Shown here piece by piece: positions 27,327-37,300 of a stretch of DNA of 42,187 nt; the stretch's first letter is position 1; every line of letters begins with the position of its first letter. The DNA lies in assembly GCA_913051705.1 (NCBI GenBank), contig CAJXCW010000013.1, positions 1 through 42,187 on the forward strand, given 5' to 3'. This DNA is from an uncultured bacterium. GTDB lineage: Bacteria > JAAXHH01. The position numbers were made by a program, and so were the translations under genes. Below the pieces are notes generated by a model. That model saw nothing but the letters and a program-made list of their open reading frames with translations. It searched no databases and had not been told where the DNA came from.

Positions 27327-28118
27327 CTACCGCCATCTGTGTTCCGGCGGTTCGAAAAGAAAGCCATGGAACAGGGTATGCCGTTCCGGTGATAATCTAT
27401 TATAAAATGCTTTGGGATAGCCCCAATGTTCTTGTGAAGCGATCATCCAGGGATGCTCATAGGCGTAGTACAGCATGATGCGTGGGCCGTGTGAGTGCCT
27501 CCAAGGGCCGTGTGAGTGCCATAAGGCGTTATGAAACAGAATGGCTGTGCCGGGGGGCGCGCAAATTTCGATGGCACCGGGGAATAGATCGGTCTGTATA
27601 AGATCCTCAGGCACAGGCTTATATTGCGCTTTATGGCTGCCCGGTACCACGCACAGATTGCCCTGTCCCGGTTGGGTCATATTGCTCAGGTAGTATCCTA
27701 TCTTCAACTGTAAAAAAGGAATCGGTGTGCCCAGATTCCGATAGCCGCTATCGTGACCATCTATATGCCATCCCATGGATCGACCTTCAGGACCGTATTC
27801 TATAATGGCGTCGGAGGCATGATGGTGAGGATGTTCGTTAAGCAGACCGGTGACATAGGGCCATATCGACGGATAGTCGATCATATCGAGGAACAGAGGA
27901 TCATCATCAAGGATGTAGAATATTCTTGTATTTGCCCTGTCAATACGGGTCATACCGGTATGGGGGACACTTTTTTCCTCAAGATCGCGGCGATGTGCAG
28001 TAACACGCTCCAAGGTTTCTATAAGCCGATTCACAAGGTCTTCTGGCAGAAGGCGATTCAGTACCAGATAACCATTATTATCAAAGAAAAACCGCTCTGC
28101 GTCTGTCGGGTGAAACAT
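27327..28118 (-). CDS. phytanoyl-CoA dioxygenase (PhyH) family protein
   Basis: FFFDNNGYLVLNRLL; GWHIDGHD (HxD); PGSHKAQYKP; ALWHSHGP..RIMLYYAYEHPWM. Confidence 0.88.
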   Translation of the reverse strand: MFHPTDAERFFFDNNGYLVLNRLLPEDLVNRLIETLERVTAHRRDLEEKSVPHTGMTRIDRANTRIFYILDDDPLFLDMIDYPSIWPYVTGLLNEHPHHHASDAIIEYGPEGRSMGWHIDGHDSGYRNLGTPIPFLQLKIGYYLSNMTQPGQGNLCVVPGSHKAQYKPVPEDLIQTDLFPGAIEICAPPGTAILFHNALWHSHGPWRHSHGPRIMLYYAYEHPWMIASQEHWGYPKAFYNRLSPERHTLFHGFLFEPPEHRWR

Positions 28119-28169
28119 GGGGGACTGGTAAATGGTGAATGGTGATTTTTTGATTGTGAAAGAAAATCA

Positions 28170-28417
28170 GATGTTTATGTTTCTTCTGAAACAATATATG
28201 TGGTGTATAGAGTTGGTCAAGGCGTTCGTAAAGCATATCGACGAGGCGCCGGCCGGTCAGGGGGTACTGAATTTCTAGGTGTTGCTGCGAGGTATGAAGA
28301 ATCTACCGGATTGGACCTGTCTCGTTATCGAATATCTTACTGATTACGGTCAGGCATTAGAGGTGAAGCATTACCTGGAGGGCGTAGCGAGCGAAGTCGG
28401 TGTTGAATGGGCGTGAC
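28170..28417 (+). pseudogene. possible C-terminal remnant of a sugar-phosphate isomerase/epimerase (TIM-barrel) gene, one in-frame stop
   Basis: Single frame ..ELVKAFVKHIDEAPAGQGVLNF*VLLRGMKNLPDWTCLVIEYLTDYGQALEVKHYLEGVASEVGVEWA*; the TCLVIEYL..VGVEW ending resembles these isomerases. Confidence 0.35.
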
Positions 28418-28516
28418 GGTACGGCTCAACAGATCAGCGAAAAAAAACGGTGCCAAATTCGTTAATTCGTAAATTAAAATACCAATCATTGTTCTGAATG
28501 TCTAACCAAGGGGTTT

Positions 28517-29674
28517 ATGTATATGCCATCACGTTATACCGCCGCTATTGTTGGTTGCGGATCAATCGGGCACGCCCATATGGAAGGGTATCAAAAACTG
28601 GATCATATTGAGGTGATTGCTGTCGCTGATCCCATCGAAGCCGCTCGGCATCAATACATAGAAGAGTACCACATTTCGCATGAGTTTACTACGGTAGAAG
28701 AGATGATGGATGCGGTCAAACCGGATATCGTCAGTATATGCGTCTGGCATTTGCTGCATGCGCCTATGACGGTTGCTGCTGCTGCGGGTGGCGCTCGGGG
28801 TATTATTTGCGAAAAGCCGATGGCGATCGGGATGGGTGAGGCAGATCGCATGGTGGAAGCCTGTGAAGCATCCGGTACGAAACTGGTCATCAGCCATCAG
28901 CGCCGCTTTACGCCGGGCTGGGAGAAAGCCCGGCAGCTCTTGAACGAAAGGGGGATCGGTGATCCATTGTTTGTCAACTGTACTGTAGCCGAGGGTCTCA
29001 CCAACTGGGGCACCCACGCCATCGACGGCGCCCGGTTTGTGATGGATGATCCGAAAGCCTTATGGGTGATGGGCGCTGTTGAACGGCAGACGGATCGCTA
29101 TGAGCGGGATACGGCGATTGAAGACGCCTGCATGGGCTTAATACAATTTGAGCGTAACATTCAGCTTTTTGTTCAATCCGATCTCAAAAGAGAGGGTGCC
29201 TCCGCCGGTTCATTTTTAATCAGAGGCACCGAGGGTATGCTCGATATTGCGGAGACCTGCGTTCGTATGATGAATACTGACTCAAATGGGTGGGCAGATG
29301 TGCCGCTCGACATGAAGGAAGGCGATAAAGCCATCGGCGGCAATGCCAATGCCGCTCAGACGCAGGAGTTGGTGGACTGGCTTGAAGGGGGGGCTGAACA
29401 TCGTGGTTCAGGCTACAAAGCACGGGATACCGTCGAGATGATGATGGCGTTATACGAGTCTGCGCGTAAAAATCAGGTGATTCATCTCCCTCTGCAGGAG
29501 AAAGGCTACTCACTGGATCTGATGATTCAGGAAGGCAACCTTCCCGTAACCCAACCCGGCCGGTACGATATCCGAGATTTCTTACGCCGTGATCATATCG
29601 ACGAAAAGGAATATGCCCGGTTACGCGCCGAAGGCATGGGGCATCATCAGATTATGAATCAGCTGGATAAATGA
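28517..29674 (+). CDS. Gfo/Idh/MocA family oxidoreductase
   Basis: AAIVGCGSIGHAHMEGYQKLDHIEVIAVADP; VSICVWHLLHAP; GIICEKPMAIGMGEADRMVEACEASGTKLVISHQRRF. Confidence 0.92.
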   Translation: MYMPSRYTAAIVGCGSIGHAHMEGYQKLDHIEVIAVADPIEAARHQYIEEYHISHEFTTVEEMMDAVKPDIVSICVWHLLHAPMTVAAAAGGARGIICEKPMAIGMGEADRMVEACEASGTKLVISHQRRFTPGWEKARQLLNERGIGDPLFVNCTVAEGLTNWGTHAIDGARFVMDDPKALWVMGAVERQTDRYERDTAIEDACMGLIQFERNIQLFVQSDLKREGASAGSFLIRGTEGMLDIAETCVRMMNTDSNGWADVPLDMKEGDKAIGGNANAAQTQELVDWLEGGAEHRGSGYKARDTVEMMMALYESARKNQVIHLPLQEKGYSLDLMIQEGNLPVTQPGRYDIRDFLRRDHIDEKEYARLRAEGMGHHQIMNQLDK

Positions 29675-29774
29675 AAGTGGTGAGGTGGTGATTGATAATG
29701 ACGCATTCATGAACGTCTTGAAGCTTTGTCTTTCGGGCTTTCAATCAGACAATCAACAAATCAGTCAATATTGT

Positions 29775-30746
29775 TTATGCGCACGCCGGATGGTCTTTGC
29801 TCCAGCGGTTGAAAGGATGATCTTCCGATTGGGCTAGGGAATCTCTTGTTTCCCGCCACAGCTGATACCAGACTTCAGGATCTCGCAGCACTTGCTCTGG
29901 ACGGGACTGGCTTCGGGCGACGAAACCTGGAAAAGCACCTCGACCGGTCGATTGTCCGATGGGGTTGTAACGCAGATCGAAACTCCATCGTATCTCATGG
30001 CTTTTATTCGGTAAAGACGAGTGACATGTATGTTTATGAAGAAACAACACATCACCCCGTTGCATCGGTACAGGCAGAATATTTGAGCGTTCATAGACCG
30101 TCTCGGGGATTTCCAACCCCCAATTAGCGGGACAGTGATGCATTAATCCCTCACGATGACTTTTTGGGATCACACACAGACAGCCCTGTTCTATAGTCGC
30201 GTCGGTTAACGGAAACCAGACGGTCAACATATCCGTCTCATCCGCATCGGGCAGTACCACGCCGTTGTCCTGATGCCACGGCGTGATGCCCAGTTGAATC
30301 CGGCCTGTTTCGGGGTTGATGGGTGTTAAATGCTCCGGCGGTTTAATCCGTACATGCTGTACTGGGTTTGAATATATTTCCGGCCCGATGAAGGTTTCCA
30401 CCGCGTCAAGCAGTCGCGGACTGGTCAGCATGTGAAACACGGCCGGCCCGGCCCAGAAAGGGGTGTCTTTTTTCACGCTGCCCTGCGGTAAAGAAAAATC
30501 GAAATACTGGGCGTGTGCGCGACCGCTCTCCCTATAGATTTTCGTCACTCGCTCCCCAAACGGCAGATCATCATACGTCGAGGCTATAACCCTCTGCTGA
30601 TTTAATTCAATCGCCAGATTGTCCAGTACCCCTTTATACTCCCGCATGACCGGATCGAGATCTTGTACCGGATCCAAGAGTCCTTTAGCCAGCAGGTAGC
30701 CCTGCTCTTCAAAGAAGGTCAACTGCTCATCAGGAGTGCCTGTCAT
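29775..30746 (-). CDS. phytanoyl-CoA dioxygenase (PhyH) family protein
   Basis: EEQGYLLAKGLLDP; GITPWHQDNGVVLPDADETDMLTVWFPLTDATIEQGCLCVIPKSHREGL; FLHKHTCHSSLPNKSHEIRWSFDLRYNP. Confidence 0.9.
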   Translation of the reverse strand: MTGTPDEQLTFFEEQGYLLAKGLLDPVQDLDPVMREYKGVLDNLAIELNQQRVIASTYDDLPFGERVTKIYRESGRAHAQYFDFSLPQGSVKKDTPFWAGPAVFHMLTSPRLLDAVETFIGPEIYSNPVQHVRIKPPEHLTPINPETGRIQLGITPWHQDNGVVLPDADETDMLTVWFPLTDATIEQGCLCVIPKSHREGLMHHCPANWGLEIPETVYERSNILPVPMQRGDVLFLHKHTCHSSLPNKSHEIRWSFDLRYNPIGQSTGRGAFPGFVARSQSRPEQVLRDPEVWYQLWRETRDSLAQSEDHPFNRWSKDHPACA

Positions 30747-30997
30747 CGTTTAAAGCCTCCATCTTGCCGGTTCGGATGTACCATACCGAACCGGGGAATC
30801 TTTTCGTGTGTATCTGGATCTAAGCCAATGATGCGGTTATAATGCCCCTGAAAATTTGTTTTTTTGTTAAAGTGATAAGACGAGTTCACATTATTGACAA
30901 GGTTTTATAGTTTTAATGGTATATTATACCGGACATTATAATGTATTAAATTGGGCTATGCAAGATCGAATACAGATTATTAAAAGGTGTAAAAGAT

Positions 30998-31576
30998 TTG
31001 CCTGATAACCATCAGAGTAAAGATATCAGACCTTCCTTACCGCTTGCAGCTAATGAGGGCATTGGATATTTATTCGAGGCTTACCACGGACGGATATACC
31101 AGGTTTGTTTTCGCCTTATGGGGCAACAACAGGAAGCGGAAGATATCACCCAGGATGTTTTTTTAAAAGCCTATCAAGCCTACGATCGATTTAGAGGCGA
31201 CTCGGATCCTGGAACATGGCTGTATCGGATCGCTGTTAATCAATGCTTGAACCAGCAGCGCAAGCAACGCCGTCAACGCTGGCTGGCCCTGGATTTCTGG
31301 AATGAAAATACCGATGAGACGCTTGATGAAAAAGGCCGGGTCGGCGGAGCGGATGAACATCTGCAGGACGCTGATAAGAAGCGCATCGTCAGGGCGGCGA
31401 TCAGTGAACTGCCGGAACGGCAACGTGTGGCCCTGATCTTATCTCGCTATGATCGTCTCTCTTACCAGGATATCGCTGTCGTCATGGCCTGTTCCATTTC
31501 CTCTGTCGAATCCCTTCTCCACCGATCCAAGTTCAATCTTGCTAAACGCCTCCGGCCCTATCTTCAGGATTTGTAA
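30998..31576 (+). CDS. ECF-type RNA polymerase sigma factor
   Basis: YQVCFRLMGQQQEAEDITQDVFLKAYQAYDRFRGDSDPGTWLYRIAVNQCLNQQRKQRR; ISELPERQRVALILSRYDRLSYQDIAVVMACSISSVESLLHRSKFNLAKRL; TTG start. Confidence 0.93.
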   Translation: MPDNHQSKDIRPSLPLAANEGIGYLFEAYHGRIYQVCFRLMGQQQEAEDITQDVFLKAYQAYDRFRGDSDPGTWLYRIAVNQCLNQQRKQRRQRWLALDFWNENTDETLDEKGRVGGADEHLQDADKKRIVRAAISELPERQRVALILSRYDRLSYQDIAVVMACSISSVESLLHRSKFNLAKRLRPYLQDL

Positions 31577-31780
31577 AAATGGTGGCAGCAGGCGATGGGT
31601 GGCAGGTGGTATAAGCCACTCGCTACCTGCTACCTGCCATTTTCTCTTTCAAGGTTTTTGACAGAAAATTGTATGTGACTGTGAAAAAAACGCAAGGATT
31701 CGGAGATGGCGTTGTCCAACTGTTTGAGAAAGACCAAATTGCAATGCACATTGGAACCGAACATAAACAGGATGTGAATC

Positions 31781-32263
31781 ATGGACCATCGTTTTTTAAA
31801 AACCCGCATATTTCTTTATCTCGATGGAAACCTGTCGGATCAGGAATATCAGCAATGCCGAGGCCACGTGAATGAATGCGCCCAATGCCGGCAGCAGTTG
31901 GAAGCCCTGGCTTCGGTCTGGCAGGCTGAAGCCGATGAGCCTGTTGTTGTGCCATCGGTTCGTCTGAAGGCACGTTTAGAGTCTACTATTCGCGGAAAAG
32001 CAATACCCCAACCGATTCAAACGCCTTTTATGGAGCGTCTGGCTTTTGTTACCCGGCCGGCTTTGATGATGGCTACATTGATTATTGGCGTATTAATTGG
32101 GACGTATCTGGGGCGGATTTCTACCACGTTGCCGGCAGAAGATGCCCCTATCGCATCCAACGAGATGGAGAACGAGTTGGCTGCACCGTATATGGAAAGT
32201 TTTCAGGATCTGCCGCCGGAATCTGTTGGCAGAGCCTATATGATGGTGACTGTGGACGAATAG
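31781..32263 (+). CDS. anti-sigma factor with zf-HC2-like motif and one TM
   Basis: ARTFLYLDG-type N-terminus TRIFLYLDGNLSDQEYQQCRGHVNECAQCRQQLEAL (HxxxCxxC); TM LMMATLIIGVLIGTYLG. Confidence 0.85.
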   Translation: MDHRFLKTRIFLYLDGNLSDQEYQQCRGHVNECAQCRQQLEALASVWQAEADEPVVVPSVRLKARLESTIRGKAIPQPIQTPFMERLAFVTRPALMMATLIIGVLIGTYLGRISTTLPAEDAPIASNEMENELAAPYMESFQDLPPESVGRAYMMVTVDE

Positions 32264-32324
32264 AAGGAAAAGACGAAGCTGCGAAACGTGAAGCAACACA
32301 AGGCGTTGTTTAAAGGACAGTCCA

Positions 32325-32786
32325 GTGAAAAAAAAATTAATCATTTGGGGTGTGGTGTTACTGACAGCCATCAACGTGGCTGCACTGACCACGAGCGCCT
32401 ATAATCATTGGGATAGAGATGATAGCCGTCGGCGTGAGCACCGCCGTGAAGGGCGTAGCTCTTGGGAGGAGCGGCTTGGCTTGTCGGCTTCACAGTCTGA
32501 GCAGATGAAGGTTCAACATGAGGTGCTGGTTGAAAAAATCAGGCCGCTTCGTGACGTGATGCAAGGTAAAAGAGATCATTTCTATGAACTCGTTATGGTG
32601 ACGGCTCCGGACCGTGCAGCCATCGACCGGGTTCAGGACGAGATGGATTCACTCCAGGCGGATATCAAGCGTCTGGTTATCGACAACATGCTGGCGCAAA
32701 AGGAGATTTTGACGCCGGAACAGCAGAGTCAGTTTTTTAATATGATAAAGAAGCAGTATGGTAATGGGAATTATCGGAGGAATTAA
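32325..32786 (+). CDS. Spy/CpxP-like periplasmic protein (heavy-metal-sensor superfamily)
   Basis: Signal sequence; LSASQSEQMK and LTPEQQSQFF (LTxxQ-like motifs); basic HWDRDDSRRREHRREGR segment. Confidence 0.75.
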   Translation: MKKKLIIWGVVLLTAINVAALTTSAYNHWDRDDSRRREHRREGRSSWEERLGLSASQSEQMKVQHEVLVEKIRPLRDVMQGKRDHFYELVMVTAPDRAAIDRVQDEMDSLQADIKRLVIDNMLAQKEILTPEQQSQFFNMIKKQYGNGNYRRN

Positions 32787-32836
32787 AAACCACGAATCAA
32801 CGAAACGGTAACATATACTTAAGTAAGGAGCACTAC

Positions 32837-34270
32837 ATGTTTAAGAGGTGGGGATTAAGAGGTGTCGGGCGATTGGCCTTGTCGATGTTGATGATTGCGG
32901 CGTTGGCTGCCTGCGGTGGTGGGGATGATGAAGGGGAAGGTCAGGGTGCACAGGCGGCGCGGGGCGGTCGTGGCGGCGGTCCACCAGGGGGTATGGGCGG
33001 GATGAGTGGTGGCGGCGCCGGGGCGTCTATTCCGGTTGAGGTAACGCCGGTCGAACGAGGTGATATCGCGGCGACTTTGCTTACGTATACCTCGCTGGAA
33101 GCGGAGCGGCTCGTGGATGTAATTGCCCGTACACAAGGTCTGGTCAAGATCCTCTATGTAGAAGAAGGCGACCGGGTGACGGAAGGACAGCCGCTGGCTC
33201 AGCTGGATACTGATGTACTCAAGCTGACGTTGCAGGAACGGGAAGTCAGTATGAATAGCCTGGAGGCGACTTTCAAGCGGGCTCAGGAACTTGTTGAACG
33301 AGAACTGCTCAGTAGCCAGGAATTTGAGCAGACGCGATTCCAGTACGAAGGGGCCAGGACGCAGTACGAATCTGCCAAACTGCAACTGGAGTATGCGACC
33401 ATTCGCAGCCCGTTTTCCGGTATTGTCACGGAACGTCTAATCGAAATCGGTAATCTGGTCGCCAACAACCAGGCCGTGTTCCGTACGGCGGACTTCGATC
33501 CGTTGCTGGCCCGTATTTTTGTACCGGAAAAAGATATTCGTCAGGTTAAATTAGGACAGACGGTGCGCATAAATATTGAGGGTGCTGAAGAGACGTTTAC
33601 GGGCAAAGTCCGGATGATCAGCCCGATTGTTGATCCCGCCAGCGGTACGATCAAGGTCACGGTAGAGATCAGAGATAGAACCCGTACGTTACGTCCCGGT
33701 ATGTTTACTACCGTCAATCTGATAACGGCCATTCATAAAAATGCGATGCGAATCGAAAAGAAAGCCCTGGTCGCAGAAGCCGAAGGTATCTATGTGTTTT
33801 TGTTTAAAGGCGGCAGGGCGGAGAAGAAACGGATCGAAACCGGTTTTGCCGAAGGGAATATGATCGAGGTTCCGTCCGGGTTAACGGATAATGATTCCAT
33901 CATTACTGTAGGTCAGGAAGGTCTACGTAACGGGGCGCCTGTCCGGATAGCCGGGCAGGCGATGCCTGTTGTAGCGGAAGGCGGTCAGGGCGGAGAAGAT
34001 CAGCGTCAATCCGGCAGTGGTCAGGGAGAACAGGGCGGTCCTCCGGCAGGTATGCGCGGTGGTCAGGGTGGTGGTCGGATGATGTCGACGGATCTGGGCC
34101 AGATGAAAGAGCGCCTGTTCAATAATCCTCAGGTTAAAGAAGCCTATGATAAGAAGGTAAAAGAAGATCCGGAATTTGCCAAAGATGAAGAGAAGCAGCG
34201 GGCTTTTTTCCGCGAGACTATGATGAAGATGCGTGGTAATCGAGGTGCCGGCGGTCGGCCGCAGGAGTAG
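32837..34270 (+). CDS. RND efflux periplasmic adaptor (MFP/HlyD family)
   Basis: Lipobox ALAACGGG; VKILYVEEGDRVTEGQPLAQLDTDVLKL; YATIRSPFSGIVTERLIEIGNLV; LRPGMFTTVNL. Confidence 0.92.
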   Translation: MFKRWGLRGVGRLALSMLMIAALAACGGGDDEGEGQGAQAARGGRGGGPPGGMGGMSGGGAGASIPVEVTPVERGDIAATLLTYTSLEAERLVDVIARTQGLVKILYVEEGDRVTEGQPLAQLDTDVLKLTLQEREVSMNSLEATFKRAQELVERELLSSQEFEQTRFQYEGARTQYESAKLQLEYATIRSPFSGIVTERLIEIGNLVANNQAVFRTADFDPLLARIFVPEKDIRQVKLGQTVRINIEGAEETFTGKVRMISPIVDPASGTIKVTVEIRDRTRTLRPGMFTTVNLITAIHKNAMRIEKKALVAEAEGIYVFLFKGGRAEKKRIETGFAEGNMIEVPSGLTDNDSIITVGQEGLRNGAPVRIAGQAMPVVAEGGQGGEDQRQSGSGQGEQGGPPAGMRGGQGGGRMMSTDLGQMKERLFNNPQVKEAYDKKVKEDPEFAKDEEKQRAFFRETMMKMRGNRGAGGRPQE

Positions 34271-34375
34271 GGATTTGTTGATGGATTTCGCTTCGCTCGC
34301 TGTGCTTTCTGTTGATTTATGATGTAGTTTCAATCAGACAATCAACAAATCAATACTTGTGGGGTCAATTTATAC

Positions 34376-37300
34376 ATGAAGATAATTAGTTTTGCTATAG
34401 GTCGCCCGGTAACGATTGTGATGTTGATGGTTGCGATGGTTTTATTTGGCAGCATTGCATTTCAGCGGTTGCCGATCAACCTGCTACCGGATATTACCTA
34501 TCCTACCTTAACGGTTCGTACTGAATTTATCGGAGCCGCGCCGAACGAAATTGAGAACCTGATTTCCGAACCGGTCGAAGAAGCGGTGGGCGTGGTCAGT
34601 GGTGTGGTGCGGGTCAGTTCTATTTCACGCCCCGAGCGTTCGGATGTCATTCTGGAGTTTGAATGGGGAACCAATATGGATTTCGCCGGGCTGGATGTGC
34701 GGGAGAAGATAGACCTGCTCAACTTACCTCAAGCGGCGGAAAAGCCAATCCTGCTCCGGTTTGATCCGAGCCTTGACCCGATTCTGCGTATCGCCTTGTC
34801 CGGCGATGAAAGTCTGACTGCGTTGCGCATTATGGCAGAAGAGGAAATCAAGCGGGAGTTGGAAAGTCTGGAAGGCGTTGCTGCGGTTAAAATCAGCGGT
34901 GGCCTGGAAGAAGAAATTCATGTGGAACTGAATGAATCCAAACTGGCGAGCCTGAGTATTCCAATTACGCAAGTCGCCAATCGGCTGCAACAGGAAAATG
35001 TGAATCTGACCGGCGGCACCATAAAGGATGGCGAGTCCGAATATCTGGTGCGTATCCTGAATGAGTTCCAGAATGTGAGTGAAATCGGCGATATCATTAT
35101 CGGTCAGGTCAACAATATACCTATCATTCTGTCCGATGTCGCGCAGGTCTCCAAGAGCCATAAGGAACGAAAAATATCGACACGAATCAACGGCAAGGAA
35201 AGTATCGAAATTGCCATTTATAAAGAAGCCGGGAGTAACACGGTCAGCGTGGCGAAAGGCGTGAAAGATCGCTTGGAAACCGTTGAAGCCAACGTATCTG
35301 GTATTGCTACCGGGGTCGATATGGAGATCGTGTTTGACCAATCTACATTTATCGAGCAGTCGGTAAACGAAGTGCTTATGACCGCTTTATACGGGGGTAT
35401 TCTGGCGCTTCTGGTGCTGTTCCTGTTCTTGAGAAACTCGAGTACGCTCATTATCGGGCTTTCGATTCCTATCTCCGTGGTGACGACGTTTTTCTTCCTG
35501 TATGCCTTTGACGTGTCGCTGAATATCATGTCACTCGGTGGCCTGGCGCTCGGCATCGGGATGCTCGTGGACAACTCAATTGTGGTTTTGGAGAGTATAG
35601 ACCGGTACAGAAGAAGGGGTGATATATCAGGTGATGAGGTGGCGTACCGTGGCGCTTCCGAGGTAGGGCAGGCGGTAATTGCGGCGACATTGACGACCGT
35701 GTGTGTTTTCGTACCGATCGTATTTGTTGAAGGCATCGCCGGACAGCTTTTCCGTGATCTGGCCTTAGCCGTGACCTTCTCGCTGGTTGTGGCTACTCTG
35801 GTCGCTGTTACGCTGATCCCTATGGTATCGTCTTTTATGGGCAGAGAGCAGAAAAATCCATATGTCGACAATTCAGCGGAGGCCTTACCTGCTGACGCCA
35901 CGACAATATGGGGGAAAGTGCGTATCCTGATACGTACCGTCTGGAATGCCGTTATTCGTCTATTAAGTTTCATTGTATTAGTCATTTTTTCTATTATTAA
36001 ATATTTGGTAATCGGGGTATGGATTGTTCTCCGGACGATTCTGACCCCCTTATCTTTTCTTTTCGATCTGATCTTACCCGTTATACAGAAATCGTATACC
36101 CCGCTGCTTGGCTGGACACTGACACACCGGGCTGCTGTCCTGCTGTTCGGAATCGTCATGCTGGCAGGGTCTTTGTCGATTGTACCTTCTCTGGGCATCG
36201 AGCTGATACCGGAGATGAGTCAAGGTGAGTTCTTTGTTAACGTTAAACTACCGGTCGGCACCCCGTTGCCGGTTACGGAAAATACATTGAACCGGATGTC
36301 GGAAATTACTCAGGGGTATCCTGAAGTCAATACTGTTTACGTCCTGGCAGGTACGATGGGGCAGTCCGGCGGGAATGCGGGTGAAGAGCGCGAAAACATC
36401 GGGCAGTTGCACGTCCGGCTGAATCCGGGGATTCGCGGAGAACCGGAAGAGCAGATTATGAACAGGCTACGGATTGACTTTGAAGGCATACCCGGTATTG
36501 AGGCACCCAAATTCGCCCGCCCTGCCCTTTTCAGTTTTAAAGATCCGGTAGAGGTGGAGGTCAGCGGATACAATCTGACCCGGTTGACGGAAATATCTGA
36601 AGACCTGGCCCTCGAGATGTCTGCGGTACCCGGCCTCACCGATGTCAAGGCCAGTATGGAAGGCGGAAATCCGGAAGTACAGATTCTATTCGACCGGCGT
36701 AAATTAGCCACCCTGGGATTGAATCTGGGTACGGTAACCCAGATTTTACAAAATAAAATTCAGGGCAATATCGCTACAGCACTGACACGCAGGGATCGTA
36801 AGATTGATATTCGCGTATGGGCCGAAGATGAGATGCGCCTCAGTTTGGATGCGATTCGCCGGTTGATCGTCAATCCTGAGGGGACCGTGCCTATCCCGCT
36901 GTCCGCGGTGGCTGAGGTACAGGTCGCCATGGGGCCAAGTGAAATCCGCCGGGTCAATCAACAGCGGGTCGCCCTTGTATCTGCCGGTCTGTCCGGTCGC
37001 GCGCTTGGTGATGTCACGATCGACATTCAGCAGATCTTGGACGGCATCTCATTGCCGCTCGATTTTATTGTGGGTATTAAGGGACAGAACGAAGAAATGA
37101 ATGTGGCTTTCCAGAGTATGCAGTTTGCAATTCTGCTTTCCATTTTTCTGGTTTATCTGGTGATGGCATCCCAATTTGAATCTCTGTTGCATCCATTTGT
37201 CATTATGTTCACCTTTCCGTTTGCCATGATCGGTGTCATATTAACCTTGTTGTTGACCGGTCAAACCATCAGTGTAATTGTTCTGATCGGGGTGATTATG

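Noticed and set aside
30894-30925. TTGACA with AT-rich downstream sequence as a sigma-70 promoter for the ECF gene
   Set aside because: A -35-like hexamer is present but the -10 at correct spacing (TGGTAT) is weak; too uncertain to list as a feature.
32855-33385. Minus-strand ORF within the MFP gene
   Set aside because: It is antisense to a well-supported adaptor gene; openness is explained by codon bias.
35218-36198. 326-aa minus-strand ORF
   Set aside because: It lies entirely within the RND permease gene on the other strand; its Ser/Thr/Arg-rich composition is typical of an antisense shadow ORF.
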